From assembly GCF_002775205.1 (NCBI RefSeq), contig NC_036459.1, positions 19,080,312 to 19,144,311 on the forward strand: DNA of 64,000 bases. Direction: 5' to 3'. The notes below the pieces were generated by a model. The model had not been told where the DNA came from and ran no database searches. It worked only from the letters and a program-made list of their open reading frames with translations. Of the stretch, positions 24,125-38,000 are shown one piece after another. Within the stretch, counting starts at the first letter, position 1. Every line of letters starts with the position of its first letter. A program made the translations under genes and the position numbers. Source of the DNA: Xiphophorus maculatus. Taxonomy: Eukaryota; Chordata; Actinopteri; Cyprinodontiformes; Poeciliidae.

Positions 24125-25750
24125 AGGGTTGGAGCCCGTGCTACCAGGAAACACTGGGGGGCGCTGCTGTGCCTGCAGGAGCCTCTGCTGGTTAACCTCA
24201 GCAGAACAAAGAGGGAAAGGGGCCTTTCACCACTGTTCACTAGTGTTGAACTAATAATCTGATGTCACATGTTACAGTGTTTCTATTATAAAAAAGAAAA
24301 AGTCCCAGAAAAGCCAACTCCCCAAGTGTCTGATCAACAGGTGTCTCTGGGAGGTATCCTGCAGCTTGGACCAGCATCACCATCCTTCCAGACCCTCCTC
24401 CTGTAAACCAACACCTGCTCCTTCTGTCCAAACCCCACTCACACTTTAAGGAGGAATGACGGAGGAGCTGGAGGCAGCCAAGCTGCACAATGAACTCATT
24501 AGACTGCCCAAACTAGAATCTCAAGGACTAACTGCTGGGTTGATGGACCAAACCTGCCCTGAGGAGCGTCCAGTCCTCATAAAGCTCTGCTCTCACTGCC
24601 TCACGCAGCCCGCTGACGCTCTGTTTTGGCGAGCATGTTGCTATAGAGACAGTAGAGCAGGAGAGCTCTGTAACGGTTCATGAAGGATTTGTTTTTCTTT
24701 TGGAGTTTTTTCTTTTTCTTTTTTTTTAGGAATCAGAAGTTTGTATCAGAATGAGAAAACTTTGCCTGTGGCCACCTGTTCTCCACAGGAGGAGACATCT
24801 TGTGAAAGCCATGATCCAGTTGTGAAGACCAAACCAGAAGAGCCATCTGGAGATTCAGAATCCATACGTGTTTACAAAGTAGACAACGGTTTCTTTACTC
24901 AGCTCCACTCAGCTCACGGCCCCGTGCTTCTATCCAACCACTGTTACCATGGAGATTTTTAAGGGATGTTGAAGGAAAAAGCAGGGATTTCTATTATGTC
25001 TTCAGAACAATCTACAGGAGGTCAGGGAGATGGGACATGGAGGGATACTGTGATATTATGGGATGTGTCAGAGATAGATTTAGGGATGGACACAAATTGT
25101 TGGAAACAAGTTGTAAAAGGAAAATTATGTCATTTTATAATTTGTTTTTTTTACCACAGTAGAATTGTTTCCTTGCACTTCGGACCCAGTCTGACTTACA
25201 CTTCCCATTCCTTCCCATCAGACCGACAGTTATTCTCTGTGCTTCTCTTACTGTGTTAAAACACAAAACTGAACAATCAGAACTCCACTAAGCGTTTGAG
25301 CTGGGATGGAAATAGATGGCATAATTTTCCTTTAACAAAGTGAAAGTGAACCAGTGTTCCTTTGCTCCCAAGGCTTCCATCATGTTGGACGTGACCGTGC
25401 CAGAGCCAGTCCACAGCAGGCAATTCTGTTTCCTTTGGAAAGACGGCCCCTTCTCCACCCACAGCCAGCCACCAACCCACACGCTCCGGCCCACATTTGT
25501 TCAACACAACTCCCTACATTGTATCATACACTTCTACTGCTGTCTGAACATAAAATTACAAACTGTAGTTTATTTGTGTCTAACAACTCATTTGTATATA
25601 CTACTCCAGATTTGTATGTAACATTTATGGTAGTAATTTATTTAACATGTCTCCTCAGTAAAGAAAAGCACCACTTTCTTTTGAAATTAGGAATTCAATG
25701 TGCCATTTATTTCTGTATTAATGTGACTAATACTTTTTTTAATGTGCAAG
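24125..25750 (+). other. sbf1 3' untranslated region (end uncertain)
   Basis: The sbf1 stop TAG is at 24122-24124. The following DNA is moderately GC-rich for about 1.3 kb and then AT-rich, with no splice signals or protein homology I recognise. I found no canonical AATAAA at a convincing place, so the 3' end is a guess. The 159-codon open frame near 25.35 kb shows no family motif. Confidence 0.45.
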
Positions 25751-26594
25751 TAAATTTTATTGCTTTTTTGTTTACACAGTCATTATTACTTTATACAAAT
25801 TGTTCATCAAGAGTGGAAGTGGTGTGTCAGTAGGAGTCTCTGGGTTTGGTTAGATTATACGGTCACCCACTCACAGGGTCATCGTCATGGAGAACGTAAA
25901 AAAAATGTCAGACATCAAATCCTTCCTAGTGCTAGGTTCTGTTCTGCTGACCTGTGGCATCAACCTTGACCTGAGAAACATCTAGCTCTTGTTTCAGGTA
26001 TTAAATTTTCTGACAGAATCAGTAGCTACTTCACTGCACTAAAACAATGTTTGTTCTAATCAGAGAAGTAGAAAGTCCTCTCTAAAGTTTCGGATCCGTC
26101 GATTGGGTTCAGCTTTGTAGCTTCCTGCTGATCCAAACTGAAACAGTCCAGCAGATGTTGACTCAGTTTCAGGTGAGATCACTTTGCTCTTTGTTGCAGC
26201 TGGTGCAAAATGACAGCAGAACAGAACCCAATACTCTGTGTATTACCCTGTTGTAGAGCCATATTAGCTTCAGTCAGTCCCAAGTCAATTTGCCTCTAGT
26301 TTACTCCTCAGACAGCTCAACTAACCACAGTCTGACAGAATCCTTTATTTATATGGTTCATTTTTTTGTTTAGAAATGACCTTCTGAGCCGGGATGTCAA
26401 TCATGTCAGTCTAGTTTTTAGAATCCAAATAAATACTGTGGGTTTAAAGGTTCATGTGTCATCATCAATTTTAACCATTCTTCTTTTCTGCAGGTGTTCA
26501 TTATTGTTTTTTCACAAGTCATCCAGGAATAATTTTTTCTAAATTCTGGAATACTTGGCCTAAAGTTATCAAAGTAATATTTGGATATAATATA
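25751..26594 (+). other. Intergenic, nothing recognised
   Basis: No gene, RNA or named repeat was recognised between the sbf1 3' region and the mariner relic. Confidence 0.5.
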
Positions 26595-26949
26595 CAGGGT
26601 GAACCATAAGTTTCTATACATAGAAAAAATAAACATTTTATATTGGACAACCGCTTTTATTTTTGTGGGACTCTTTGTAATCGCTGCATGTCTTGGACCA
26701 CTTTGTGGTTGATCTGCAACATTTCCAGTTTTCTGAAACTTGCAAACAGGTTTTGCCACAGTGTCGTGTGTGATGCTCATTCCATGTTTTCTGTTAAAGT
26801 TTCGTAAAACCATGCGACTGCTTCCCGATCCAGCCATCAGTGTAATTTAAATTCTTTGCTCTTTTGTCAAACTCATCTTCTTGGGTATCTGAAATAAAAA
26901 ATAATACATTTTACATTCTCCTATGTATGGAAACTTATGGCCCATCCTG
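26595..26949 (-). mobile_element. Mariner-type element relic with transposase N-terminus
   Basis: The termini CAGGGTGAACCATAAGTTTC and (reverse complement of the right end) CAGGATGGGCCATAAGTTTC are inverted repeats flanked by TA. On the minus strand it encodes MVLRNFNRKHGMSITHDTVA and a following KFQKTGNVADQPQSG. This is the helix-turn-helix N-terminal region of a mariner-like transposase that recognises the element ends. The catalytic DDE/D domain is missing, so this is an internal-deletion derivative that cannot move itself. Confidence 0.85.
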
Positions 26950-28256
26950 TACACTAAAAAAAGAAAGAAATTGAGACTTATTGACATCAAAATTATTTCA
27001 GTCATTCAAATTAATTTCCCAAGTTGGCACATAACTGCATAGTAGTGCTGCAGAGACGTAGACACCCAGCTGTTTCCCTCGATTGCACAGGCTCACTTGT
27101 ACGATGACTAGGAATCAAAACAATGATTGTTTAAATCTCCAGTAAATTAGCCAGCATATCTGGAGAAGAGCTTTACATTACAACCCTGCATAGTCTAAAA
27201 GGAAAGGCCATTATTCACAAGAAGTACACCAATGAGACAACATTCTAAGGATGTCGACAAGCAACCTTTGGTGATAGATGGAACCACCAAAGCTGAATAA
27301 CACTACCAGACCAAGTGTTGGGTATAGCAACAGTAGATAAATGAACCTTTAAAATGTTCCAAATAAATGGCTGGTTAAAACTATCTCAAAATATAGAAGA
27401 CCTGCCTGCTTGTTCTAAATTACCAGTGTAATGTAAAACTGCTTATCTACTACAGCAGTGGAGAGCAAGTAATGTATATTGACAGTCAAAACCAAGTTGG
27501 TGCATGGTGCAACACCTGATGGTGCCACTTGGTGTTCAACAGTTTTCATCTAAAACGTTTTGTGTTTTCACATTGCAAGAACTATGCAGTTCATTGACTG
27601 TTGTATTTTGCTGAACAGGATAAAGAGTGCTTTCTCATAAGAACAGTATCTTGGGGACCTTTTCTGTCATTTTCACATGCTTTGTGCCATCTCCTCAGAC
27701 TTTCCTGCCATAGTGCGTCTAGGTATATCTGCCAGTGCTACCAGAGTGATTACTGGTAACGTATGTCGCATACAACGGCCCCATCCCAGTACTCGCACTA
27801 CGCCCTTCTATGATGTGTGTACTCAGTCAAAATGCACATAAGGATTTGAGTGTGCAGGTTAGTATGCCTCGGAGTCATTATGGTGACATCCAAAATGACT
27901 GGACTATTGCTGTTTTGGCATTTCTACTGCTGACAATGGCAGTACAACTCCAACACTATAAATGTACACTATAAGTATTTTAACTTTCCAAATCACTGCA
28001 GGAAATATTCTGCTTTATTATAAGTTGTTGAATCCAGAGCAACTCAGAGAAGCATGACCTCTAGTACATCCTGACCTCCAGTGGCTGTGGGCCAGATGTC
28101 TTTTCATGCAGTATGTATGAGGGAATGAAGAATAAAATCTTTGCCACTTGAAAACTTTATTTTCTTATTTATTTACCATTTACTATGTGTAATAATAATA
28201 CATTCTGTAATTTGAGTTTCCCTTTCTAAAATGAGTGACAAAGAATGTGACTTTTT
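26950..28256 (+). other. Intergenic, no recognised gene
   Basis: AT-rich DNA with short random frames. A stretch at 27.1-27.4 kb may be an old repeat, but I could not identify it. Confidence 0.5.
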
Positions 28257-28530
28257 CCCTCCATTTTCTTACACCCGTATCCCATTGGGGTCATTGGGGT
28301 GCTGGTGCTTAACTCCAGTGATCAACAGGCGAGGTCACCCTGGACAGGTCATCAGTCTATCACATGGCGACCTGTCCAGAGACAGACAGGACAAACAATC
28401 ATGCGCACACACCTAATGAGAATTTAGAGAGACCATGCAGAAAGACAGCAGGCTAGGATTCAAACCCAGGCAAGACCTTCTTGCTGCAAGGCAGCAGTGC
28501 TACCAACTGTGCCACTATGCAGCCGTCTTT
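28257..28530 (-). mobile_element. tRNA-headed SINE, minus strand
   Basis: On the minus strand the head reads GGCTGCATAGTGGCACAGTT, with A-box-like TGGCACAGTTGGTAG and B-box GGTTTGAATCC. Next come TCTTTCTGCATGG and a tail with GACCTGTCCAGGGTGACC and GCACCAGCACCCC. The same family occurs on the plus strand near 43.94 kb. The internal promoter is in the expected SINE layout. Confidence 0.8.
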
Positions 28531-29032
28531 TTCCATTACATTAAATTTTTTTTAGCTATGCTTCTGTGAGATTTATTCTTGGTTAGAAACAGTCATAAAA
28601 ATTCCCTGAAATTGTTATTTTCCTTAGAGTTACAGTACACTCTACCAGTATTTCCTGGTAACAGACTACGTGTGTTTCAACCCAGCTTCCGAGCAGCGCC
28701 ATCTGTAGGAGGCCGGAGGAAGCTCATGCTTACAGAATGTGGTTTATAGAGCAGAAATTAAACTAAACCTTCACTTAACCGCTATTTAAACAATGTAGCT
28801 CTTCTTCAGTTAATAGTGTTTCTTTCTTCTTCTTTTTTTCATGAAATTAAATGGGTTTCACGTGATGTGACCAATCAAGAATATTATAATTTAAACAAAA
28901 AATTAAGTTGTATAATAAAGAGTCAAAATAGGTTTTCGGTAATCATCGATCCCGATCGTTTGCTCCGAAAGTAGCCGAGCCTAAGCTGAGCTGTCCGGAA
29001 CATCCGGCTGTAGCTTCTCAACATAAACAAAA
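28531..29032 (+). promoter_or_regulatory. Upstream region and 5' UTR of mkrn1
   Basis: The last 150 bp before the mkrn1 ATG are richer in CpG than the flanking DNA (CCCGATCG, CTCCGAAAG, TCCGGAACATCCGG), in keeping with a broadly active CpG promoter. No TATA box is evident close by. The transcription start cannot be placed from sequence alone. Confidence 0.4.
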
Positions 29033-32000
29033 ATGGCGGAGGCAGCAGCAGCGTCTACGGTGGCTCCTTCAGTAACAGGAGGTTGGACAAAACATGTAAC
29101 CTGCAGGTAGAGCGCTATCTTCGAGTATTGTAGTGCCAGGATGTATTCAGCTATTGGTTGACACGAATATTGGTTTGAGAGGACGGGTAGTGGCCGATTA
29201 ATAGCCTGACGACAACCTCGGCTCTGTTACTGAGCTAGCTGGAGTCCTCTGTTATTGTGTTGACTATGGCCACTGAGCCACTTTAGCGGCCGGCTAGCTA
29301 GCTATGTTACGTACATTGTCAACTATTACCCGACTGGCATTCGTGTCAAACTTACACATACTGCCACACCTTGATAAAACCATAAATACTTCATAAGTCC
29401 TTTATATTCTTTCACCTTAAAGCAGCCGTGTGGTAACCAGTACACACTGTAATGAAAGATAGCATCTGGTGATAAATTCCTGATTGGTTCGTCATTCCAA
29501 TAGTTTTATAGTCAGAGATTAGGAATGTAGTTTCAGTAATAAAGCCATAGGATGCATTTTCCTTAACTGTCTTCTGTACTGCTAGATGAGTGTTCAGCCT
29601 TTCAGTTCTGCCAAATTACCAATTTTAAAATGATTACCTTATTCTTTTTCTAATTCTTGTACTTGTTGTCTTTTTCACATTTGAATTTGCAGGTATTTCA
29701 TGCATGGTCTTTGCAAAGAAGGAGACAGCTGTCGATACTCTCATGATCTTTCAAGCAGCAAACCTGCAGCCATGATATGCAAGTTCTTTCAGAAGGGAAA
29801 CTGTGTGTTTGGAGATCGCTGCAGGTACTGACTACTCCAGGAATTTTACAAACACATGCCAGAATAAATCAGATATGGATGCAAATCTAATATGGGCTGG
29901 GAAATTATACTCATCCTGATCTAGACTGCTGTTACTAGTTTTCTAAAAGTAGCCATGCTCTGAACCAATCACAGCCTTGCTGGAGGGGCGTCTTAGCTAT
30001 GCTGCTTGCTCCTCAAGTGACTGATATGTGAGACAGCTGCTTCAGTCAATGTGTTGTCTATCACTAAACTGTGGAGTTGCTGTTAAGCTCCACAGCTGCT
30101 CTATGGTGAGAGGAAGCTTTTATAAAACATGAATTTGTAAAGTTTTGTCGACATCCTCCTTTGGCTCTATGTTTCTGATGCTCTTTAGGTCAGTAGGAAA
30201 CAGTTCCAGAGAATGAATTGCTTAATGTGATGGATGTTGTGCATTTGCAGTTTTGGTTCCTGGTGCCAGAAATCTCATGCAGCTGACTCCCATGCATCCT
30301 TTTTTTTGTTTAAGCACCTTCAGGTTCTTTTTATGTACTTTCAGCTTAGGGCCTAAATGAATTTGTGATTTGGATTCATAACAAACATAAACCCCAGAGA
30401 AAATGAAATTCACATATGATGGTTTTATTGAAACAGTTGGTTCTTGTTGATGCCCACCTTACTGTCACATTGCTTTCTGAAATGATTTTTATCACATCAG
30501 AAATATGTTACCAAGTATATTACAGACATAGTGAGTCCAAATGAATGGTACTTAAATAATCAGCCAGTCTTTGTTGCAGGCAAGGCAGTTCTTTATGATA
30601 TGCATTTTGTCTACAGCAATATTAAGATGGCTTTAAATTTGTGTTGTGCAGTCCTAAAGAAATTACACACTTACTTCTGATAGTGGATTAGATTAGGGCA
30701 TAAAATGAAACATTTCCCTAAATGCTTTCACTTAAATCAGAAAAGCAGCTTTTGTTGCTGCTTACATATTTATACACATTATGGTATTGCTTATTTTTAT
30801 ATAATATTCCAACAATAATGTTACCCATCATAGTTTTTATGCATATGAGCAGCCTGAGTGTGTTGAAGGTCACCATTTGCAGACTAAGCTGGTAGATGGT
30901 GGATGAGTTTTATTACAAAGACCATGAACCATAGCATGGCAGCCATTCTGTTGATTTAACTGAAATATTTAGTTCAAAATTGAATGTTACAAAACCAAAA
31001 TGTTTTATTTGTTATTTTTCCCACCACTTTTTTTCTTTTAATTTTTACTTATTCGGGATTAAAACGGCTACAGGAGCGTCCTGGACTCTGGACCGGACTG
31101 ATTCATTAATCATCTCAGATATTGTAGCTTGATTTCTGAGATTCTAAAAGAAAAACTGAATAATATCCATCCATCCGGAGAAAACCCATTTCGGCCGCCT
31201 GTATCCGGGGTCTTGTTCTTTCGGTCATGACCCAAAGCTCATGACCGTAGATGAGGGTAGGAACGTAGATCGACCTGTAAATCGAGAGCTTCATTTTTTG
31301 ACTCGGCTCTCTCTTCACCACGATAAACCGGCACAGCGCCCGCTTCACTGCAGACGCTGCGCCAATCCGCCTGTCGATCTCCCTCTCCCTCCTATCCCCA
31401 TTTGTGAACAAGATCCCGAGATACTTACACTCCTCCACTTGGGGCAGGACACCCCCTGACCTGGAGAAGGCACTTTATCTTTTTCCATCTCAAGACCATT
31501 GCCTCGGATTTGGAGGCACTGATCCTCATCCTGGTCGCTTCACACTCGGCTGCGAACCGCTCCAGCGAGAGCTGCAGATTACGATCTGATGAAGCCAATA
31601 GGACCACATCATCCTCAAAAAGCAGAGATGCGATCCTAAGGCCACCAAAATGGATCCCTTCAACACCTTGGCTGTGCCTAGAAATTCTGTCCATGAAAGT
31701 AATGAACAGAATCGGTGATAAAGGGCAGCCTTGGTGGAGTCCAACTCTCACAGGAAATGAGCCCGACTTACTGCCGGCAATGCGGACCAGACTCTGACAC
31801 CGGTCATTCAGGGACCTGACAGGTTCTGAATAATATCCAAATTATTTTAATCATAGTTCTTTTTATAGTTCTGATCAAAAATTGTAATCTGAGTTCATTT
31901 TGTATGTCCAAGTTGAATATATTAAATATTTTATGCATACGTACTGAAGAAAATAATAATTTTCTTGAACGTCAGGGCAGATTAACGGGTGTTTATATTT

Positions 32001-35000
32001 TTTCTTTTTTTGGTGTAATGTAAACAATAAGACTTAACACTGACATGTTCCATTCTTTTTTTTTAACTGCACTGTACACTGTACTACTTGCACTGTAGCT
32101 ACACTTTGATGCTGATTTAGACAGATATGTTCATTTAAAACACTCCAACATGCTGTGAATGTTGTCATTAGCATTTGAAGCTTCTCTCTTCCCCCTGTAG
32201 CCCCTAGGGCCAGACAGAATACACTGCAGACCGAATAGTAATTGCATAACAGTTTTTTTTCCTGAGCTGCTCTCTTTGTCAGACTGACCCCCTCCTCCCT
32301 CCTCCTCTCCTCCTCTCAGGCTGCTGCTGTTGGGTTCACCAGGTTCATTCTGCTGCAGCTCACTCCTTTTCTCTTTATGTATAGCTTCAGTACCCTCCCC
32401 CTCCTCAAACTCCACAAGCTTTCTGGGTAGCTTTTTGCACACAGTGTCTCATAACTAGGCCTAGTGCATCTTCATGTGTGAGTCTGTTTGGATGGATAAG
32501 AGGAGCTGATGAGAGAAGAAGGTTGATTTGGTTCATGTTTGGCTTTTGAATTGTGTGATTGCTTAATAAATGAGCGTTTTGATCAGGTTTATGGAACTCA
32601 TCACTACCATTAGCATGTGATGTTTTTACCAATTTGTGGTTAAAAACAAAATGGGTTTTATGCTTTTACATAAAACCCATTTATGTAAACATAAAATGTT
32701 GTTATGAGGTGTTTGTGAATGTCAGTATGTTTGCGTTCACTGCTATCTCACTTTGTACATTCTTGTCAATTTGTCTTTGTGATGGATGCCCAGCCCCCCA
32801 GAAGCTCTGAGGGTTTCTGCTTGTTGACATAAACTTGACTAGGTTTTGGAAAATTATTTTATCGCACTGTTTGCACTTAATATGCAAATGTTGGTGTCAG
32901 ATACTATTACTTAAAGTCAACATGGGTATATTTTAGAGTTGAATTGTTGTGGAAGTGTTATCTGGAAGTTGGGCTGCTTGATATTTAAAAATCTTGCAAA
33001 ACTAGTATTATTAGTATAATTATTTTTTTTCCACTTACATTTTTGCTTTTTATTGCACTATTTAGAAGAAACAAGATAAATTATATGAAAAAAACACAAG
33101 AGCCTCAGGAAATGGACATATAACAAAAATAAATAAATATGAACAAGAGGACATAGCAGATATTATGACATATTTAAGCTTCAATAAGTCTATTCAGTGA
33201 CCATATATAATATTTTATAAGTAATTAATTTGACCCATTTTTCATTTTGCATTGTTTCCTTGAATCTTTGGCTGAATGTCATTTTATCCATTTCATAACT
33301 GCTGCCAGACGTATTTTAGCTAAGTGCTGGTCTTCTTTTTTGGCTACCATATTGATATTGCCAAAATATGAAGATGCACATGCCATGCAATAAACTATCT
33401 TAATATTTTCTTTAGGAAAAGTAAATATAATCCCAAAAAATAACATTCTAAGCAGCTCCAAAACATGAGTGACTCAAGTCCTCAGAACCACATTGCCTCC
33501 AGCAGATTTGTTGCATTGCTGGTTGTTTTTTCTTAATAAGTGAAGTGATTAAAAAAGACAAACAAGATTTTTTCCAGTTGAATTCCCCCAGTCTTAATGA
33601 GCCGCTCGAAGTCATTTGAAACCATCCTTCATTTGAGAATGTGACAGAATTTTATTTATTTTTTCCCCATTTCTCCTACATATTTGGTAGAGTATTACTG
33701 TAATATTTCCGGCAGGCCAGCATACTAGCATAATGTGTATATAAATAGATTTTGATCATTTGTAGTTAAATGCGGCAACAATATTTCTAGAACTACATTT
33801 GGTTCACTTCCCAGATCAAATTTTCTTTCTTCATTATAATATTCTCTTAGTTGTAGATATATAATAAGTCCTGATTACAAAGTCCAAATTTTTTTTCTTC
33901 AAGTTTTGGGAACTCCTCATTGCTGATTTTTTTTTTTACAACAATGGAAAAAGGTCTTAGATTCAGCTCTTAAATGTTGAGTCAAACATGCCAGTTTTAA
34001 AGTAATTGTCCAGAACTATCCATCTTAAAGGGGTTTTTTTTGTTGTTCTTTCTTCAGTTCAACTTGTCTTGTTATCTTAAACCAAGTATCCAGTGTGGAT
34101 ATGACCACTGGATTAAGACCCTTTTTTTAAAAAAACAATTTGGTGTGCTGTGCTGTACTCTCCAGAAGCGTTTGCACTTGGTGATCTTGGATACGGGTCT
34201 GTAACTCTTTCCCTCTGGCGATGTAACGAGGGTCACGCCAGCAACACAAATAACCAAGCTGAGCCACAAAGTGATACAATTTCAAATTGGGAAGATTCAT
34301 GCTGGCTTTGTGTTGAATACCTCGTTACTTTTCCAAATAAATCTTGATGTATGTTAGTATATCTTGTCCCACTCAATGAATTGTTTAAGTTACATGTCAA
34401 CAGGGAGTGCCTGAAACAAACAGAGCAGTCTAGGCAAACGCATAATTTTTGGTACACTTCTCCTAAAATCCAGTGGCCATGTGGAACATCGTACAATATC
34501 TGTTTTGAGGTTTTGGAAAGTTAGTTCATAGTTATGTAGTAGTGTAGTGTTTGGTTTTAATGTTAGATCTTTCTTTTTTTTGGCATTCTATTTAATATTG
34601 TGGCAGAGGTGGTGTGTAGTATTTGGATTTTTTCATTTTTGTAACGAATTCATTAACCTAGATAATTAATTTCTTTGTCGTCAAAATCTCAACAAAATTT
34701 CATTCAGAGCTTTTATATACTGCATAGCCAAAAATGTAATGAAGTGCTAGATCAGTGCAAAACCCATTCGCCTGTAAACACCCACTATGAAGTGATCACA
34801 ATATAAACAGCAATATTCAATAAATCAGTTCAGTGTTGGCACAAGTATAATAAACATCAACAGTGATACTGCATCAAACAGATAGCATCTTAACAAAGAA
34901 AAAGAATCGAGTTATTTGAGTAATGTCTTGATTAATGTGTCAGTGTTAAGTCCAGGTCACAGCTGTTGTAACACAGTGGGATGTTATGATTGTCTCTGGG

Positions 35001-38000
35001 TGGGATAAAGAGAGGAGCTGCTCTACTGCCTGTACCTTCCACCGGAGGGCAGCAGAGGGAACAGGTGAAGCACCAGATGGTGTTGCTCACACACAGAAAG
35101 CAGGAGGTGTAAATGGTGCTGATATCTGGAAGAGTTGGCCCAGTGACCTTCTCTGCTGTTGCCTCTCAGTCACTTTTGGAACAGCCAGAAATCACACTAC
35201 CATTCCAAAAGTTAAAACACTGACACCGTCATGAGCCACTCCTCTACGTCCTCTAGTAGAACAGGGATTGATGTGCTTTCCCCACAGCTGAGGAGATGTC
35301 AGGATTCTCCAGAATAGTTACTCTGTGGTATTTAAAGTTGGTAACTCTCTCACCACCTCTCTGCCAACAGGGCATTAGTGGTTCTACTGGTTTCTGTGGA
35401 AATCCACAACCACTGCCCTGGTCTTAATGTTCAGAATTAGGTTAGTGTTACACCATGATGACTGCTGTTAAACCTTACCATAAAATATAAACCAGTAACT
35501 AACCATGAAGCAAGCAATAACCATTATATTTTGTCAAATGCCATCAAAATCAAGTAAGTATGTTTATCAATGTTTTGAGTTATATATCAAGGACGACTGT
35601 AGACAGGTGTGTGAACCTTTAGTCTGAAATGGTTTTAATAGGCTGGGGTTTGAGTTAAAAATGATCTCATCATTTATTTTACTGTATTCAAGTTTTAGGG
35701 GTTTTTTTTCTTTCATTTCAGGAAGTGAGTAGATGGTTTCTGCTCTGATGATGGGTTCTGTTTTGCTTGTTTAGGTTTGAGCACAGTAAACCCATAAAGA
35801 AAGAGGAGCTGCCAAACACCCAGACGCTGCCGCTGGCCTCTGTCTCCCAGGCCGACCCAGCCGACCCAACCGACCCGGCTGACCCAGAACCCAGGGGCAT
35901 GTCGCCTGGGTCAGAGGCTCAGGACTGGGTCAACGCGGCAGAGTTTGTTCCAGGACAGCCGTACTGTGGACGAGGTGAGTGAACGGCTTCACTCACCTGA
36001 CGTTGGTAGTGATCTTAATGTTTGAAAATATGACATTATTAAGTCATTTTAGATGTTTGAATGTGATCATTGGTACTGAACAACTTTCAGGGGCATCTAA
36101 GGGAAATATCAAATCTTAGTTTTTAATCATTCTAAAAATTTAACAAAATGTACATAGCTTCCTCACTTACAACTATATTTCATATCTTACATATAGAACT
36201 AGTAAAAACCCAGAAATCATTTTTTAATTAGAATATTAAATGAGACAAATATGTCTATGTACTATACAGTAAGTGCATTAATTCATGGTTGGGCTTTCAC
36301 TAGACGGCTACAATGCAGTCGCTTTTCTCTAATGGCCCGTGTCCTGAATGCTGTATGGTGGCTCTTGAGGTACATTAGCGACCGCTTTGACTTTTAACCG
36401 TCATAAAGGTCAATCATGCCAGGATCACAGGCTTTATGTGCTTTCAGCTCATGCAGCTGGGATTCCAGAAACAAGGTGTGTTGGTTCCTGTTGACAGCAT
36501 TCACTTGAGCAGTGTGTGTGAGACATCGTACACACATTCTGTGAGGAATGACGTCGTCACACAGGGCACTCTAAAACTTTTAATGCCGTAAATTCAAGTA
36601 ACGTTTCTGACTCGGATCCTCAGCATGTTTCCATTCAGCTGCTCAGACCATATCTCACTAATTCCACTAGAGCAGATAGTTTCATGGCTGTAGTTTTAGT
36701 CAATATTTACATTTTAGCAAAAAGTGGCAAGTTCTCTATTAAAGTTTGGTATTACAGCAGTCCAAGACATTATCACCTCCAGCCTGAAGAAATGTTGTAA
36801 ATAGTAAACGATCACATTTAATCTGCTGGGGTAAATGTTCATCAGACAGAGAGCAGGACTTATCCACTCTGCAGCGCAACAATGAAACATTTAGTAAATT
36901 GTGTGTGCGCACGCATGTGTGTGTGTGTGTGTTCACAGCTGAGCCAGTGAAAGTGGAGAGCTCGGCCCCTCTCATTGAGGAGTTTGACAGCGACGCAGGC
37001 CCAGACAACAAAGACCTGAGGAAGCAGCTCTGTCCATACGCTGCTGTTGGAGAGTGTCGCTACGGAGTCAACTGTGCTTATCTCCATGGTGACGTGTGTG
37101 ACATGTGCGGCCTGCAGGTTCTCCACCCCAGTGACAGTTCCCAGCGCTCAGAGCACACCAAGGTGAAGGAATCAGGCAGGCGTCAGAGAGAGCATGTTTA
37201 TTCCAAACCCTGCAGCACTGAATGTTGGTTAACTGTCCTCCCTCCAGGCGTGCATTGAAGCTCATGAGAAAGACATGGAGATTTCTTTTGCCATCCAGCG
37301 CAGTAAGGACATGATGTGTGGCGTGTGTATGGAGGTTGTGTTTGAGAAGTCCAACCCAAGCGAACGTCGTTTTGGGATCCTCTCCAACTGCAGCCACTGC
37401 TACTGTCTGAAATGCATTCGCAAGTGGAGGAGTGCCAAGCAGTTCGAGAGCAAAATTATCAAGTAAGCAGATTTATTTCTATAGCTTGGAGAGCAGTTAC
37501 TTCATCCTGCGTCCTCCAACACAGTCTAAGGAACAAACAGTGTGTAAAAATGTTTGACAAAGTTATGAATCTTTGTCCTAATTCAGACAGGACAATAACA
37601 AATTTGCCATGTAATAAAAAATTATATAATAAATTTTTTATTCACTGTATAAAAATTAACAGTTTTTTATACAGTAAATTTTCAACCTATCTAAATAGGA
37701 ATGTTATCATGGAATATTTTCCACTTTTTACCAGGTATTGATCTTTCTGAATTTACAGCCTAAACCAGAGGCGCCCAAAGTGGCTCCTGAGGGCCGACAT
37801 CCTGCATGTTTCCTCTCCCTGGTGGTAGAAACAACTTTCCCACCATGTCAATGTTTTTCTATTGAGCCATCATTTGATCCAGGTGTGTTAAACCAGAGAG
37901 AACTAGAACATACAGGATGCCCTGACCCTAACCAGGACACACTTTGGGCACCACTGACCTAGTCAAAACTTCTAACCATAAAAGTGCAACCCAGATAAAG

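Noticed and set aside
25115..25335. Inverted pair AAAGGAAAATTATG / CATAATTTTCCTTT as ends of a miniature element
   Set aside because: Only about 14 bp, no target duplication and no known interior; could be chance in AT-rich DNA.
25354..25833. 159-codon plus-strand frame after sbf1
   Set aside because: No family motif, low-complexity hydrophobic end and no splice or start support; lies in presumed 3' UTR.
28450..28530. tRNA gene (good A- and B-box)
   Set aside because: Head of a SINE with a conserved body and tail, no convincing full cloverleaf, and a sister copy at 43.94 kb; the same reasoning applies to the boxes at 6.3, 38.0 and 62.3 kb.
32640..32700. 14-bp inverted repeat AAATGGGTTTTATG
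   Set aside because: Short, AT-rich and isolated in an intron; expected by chance or from local slippage.
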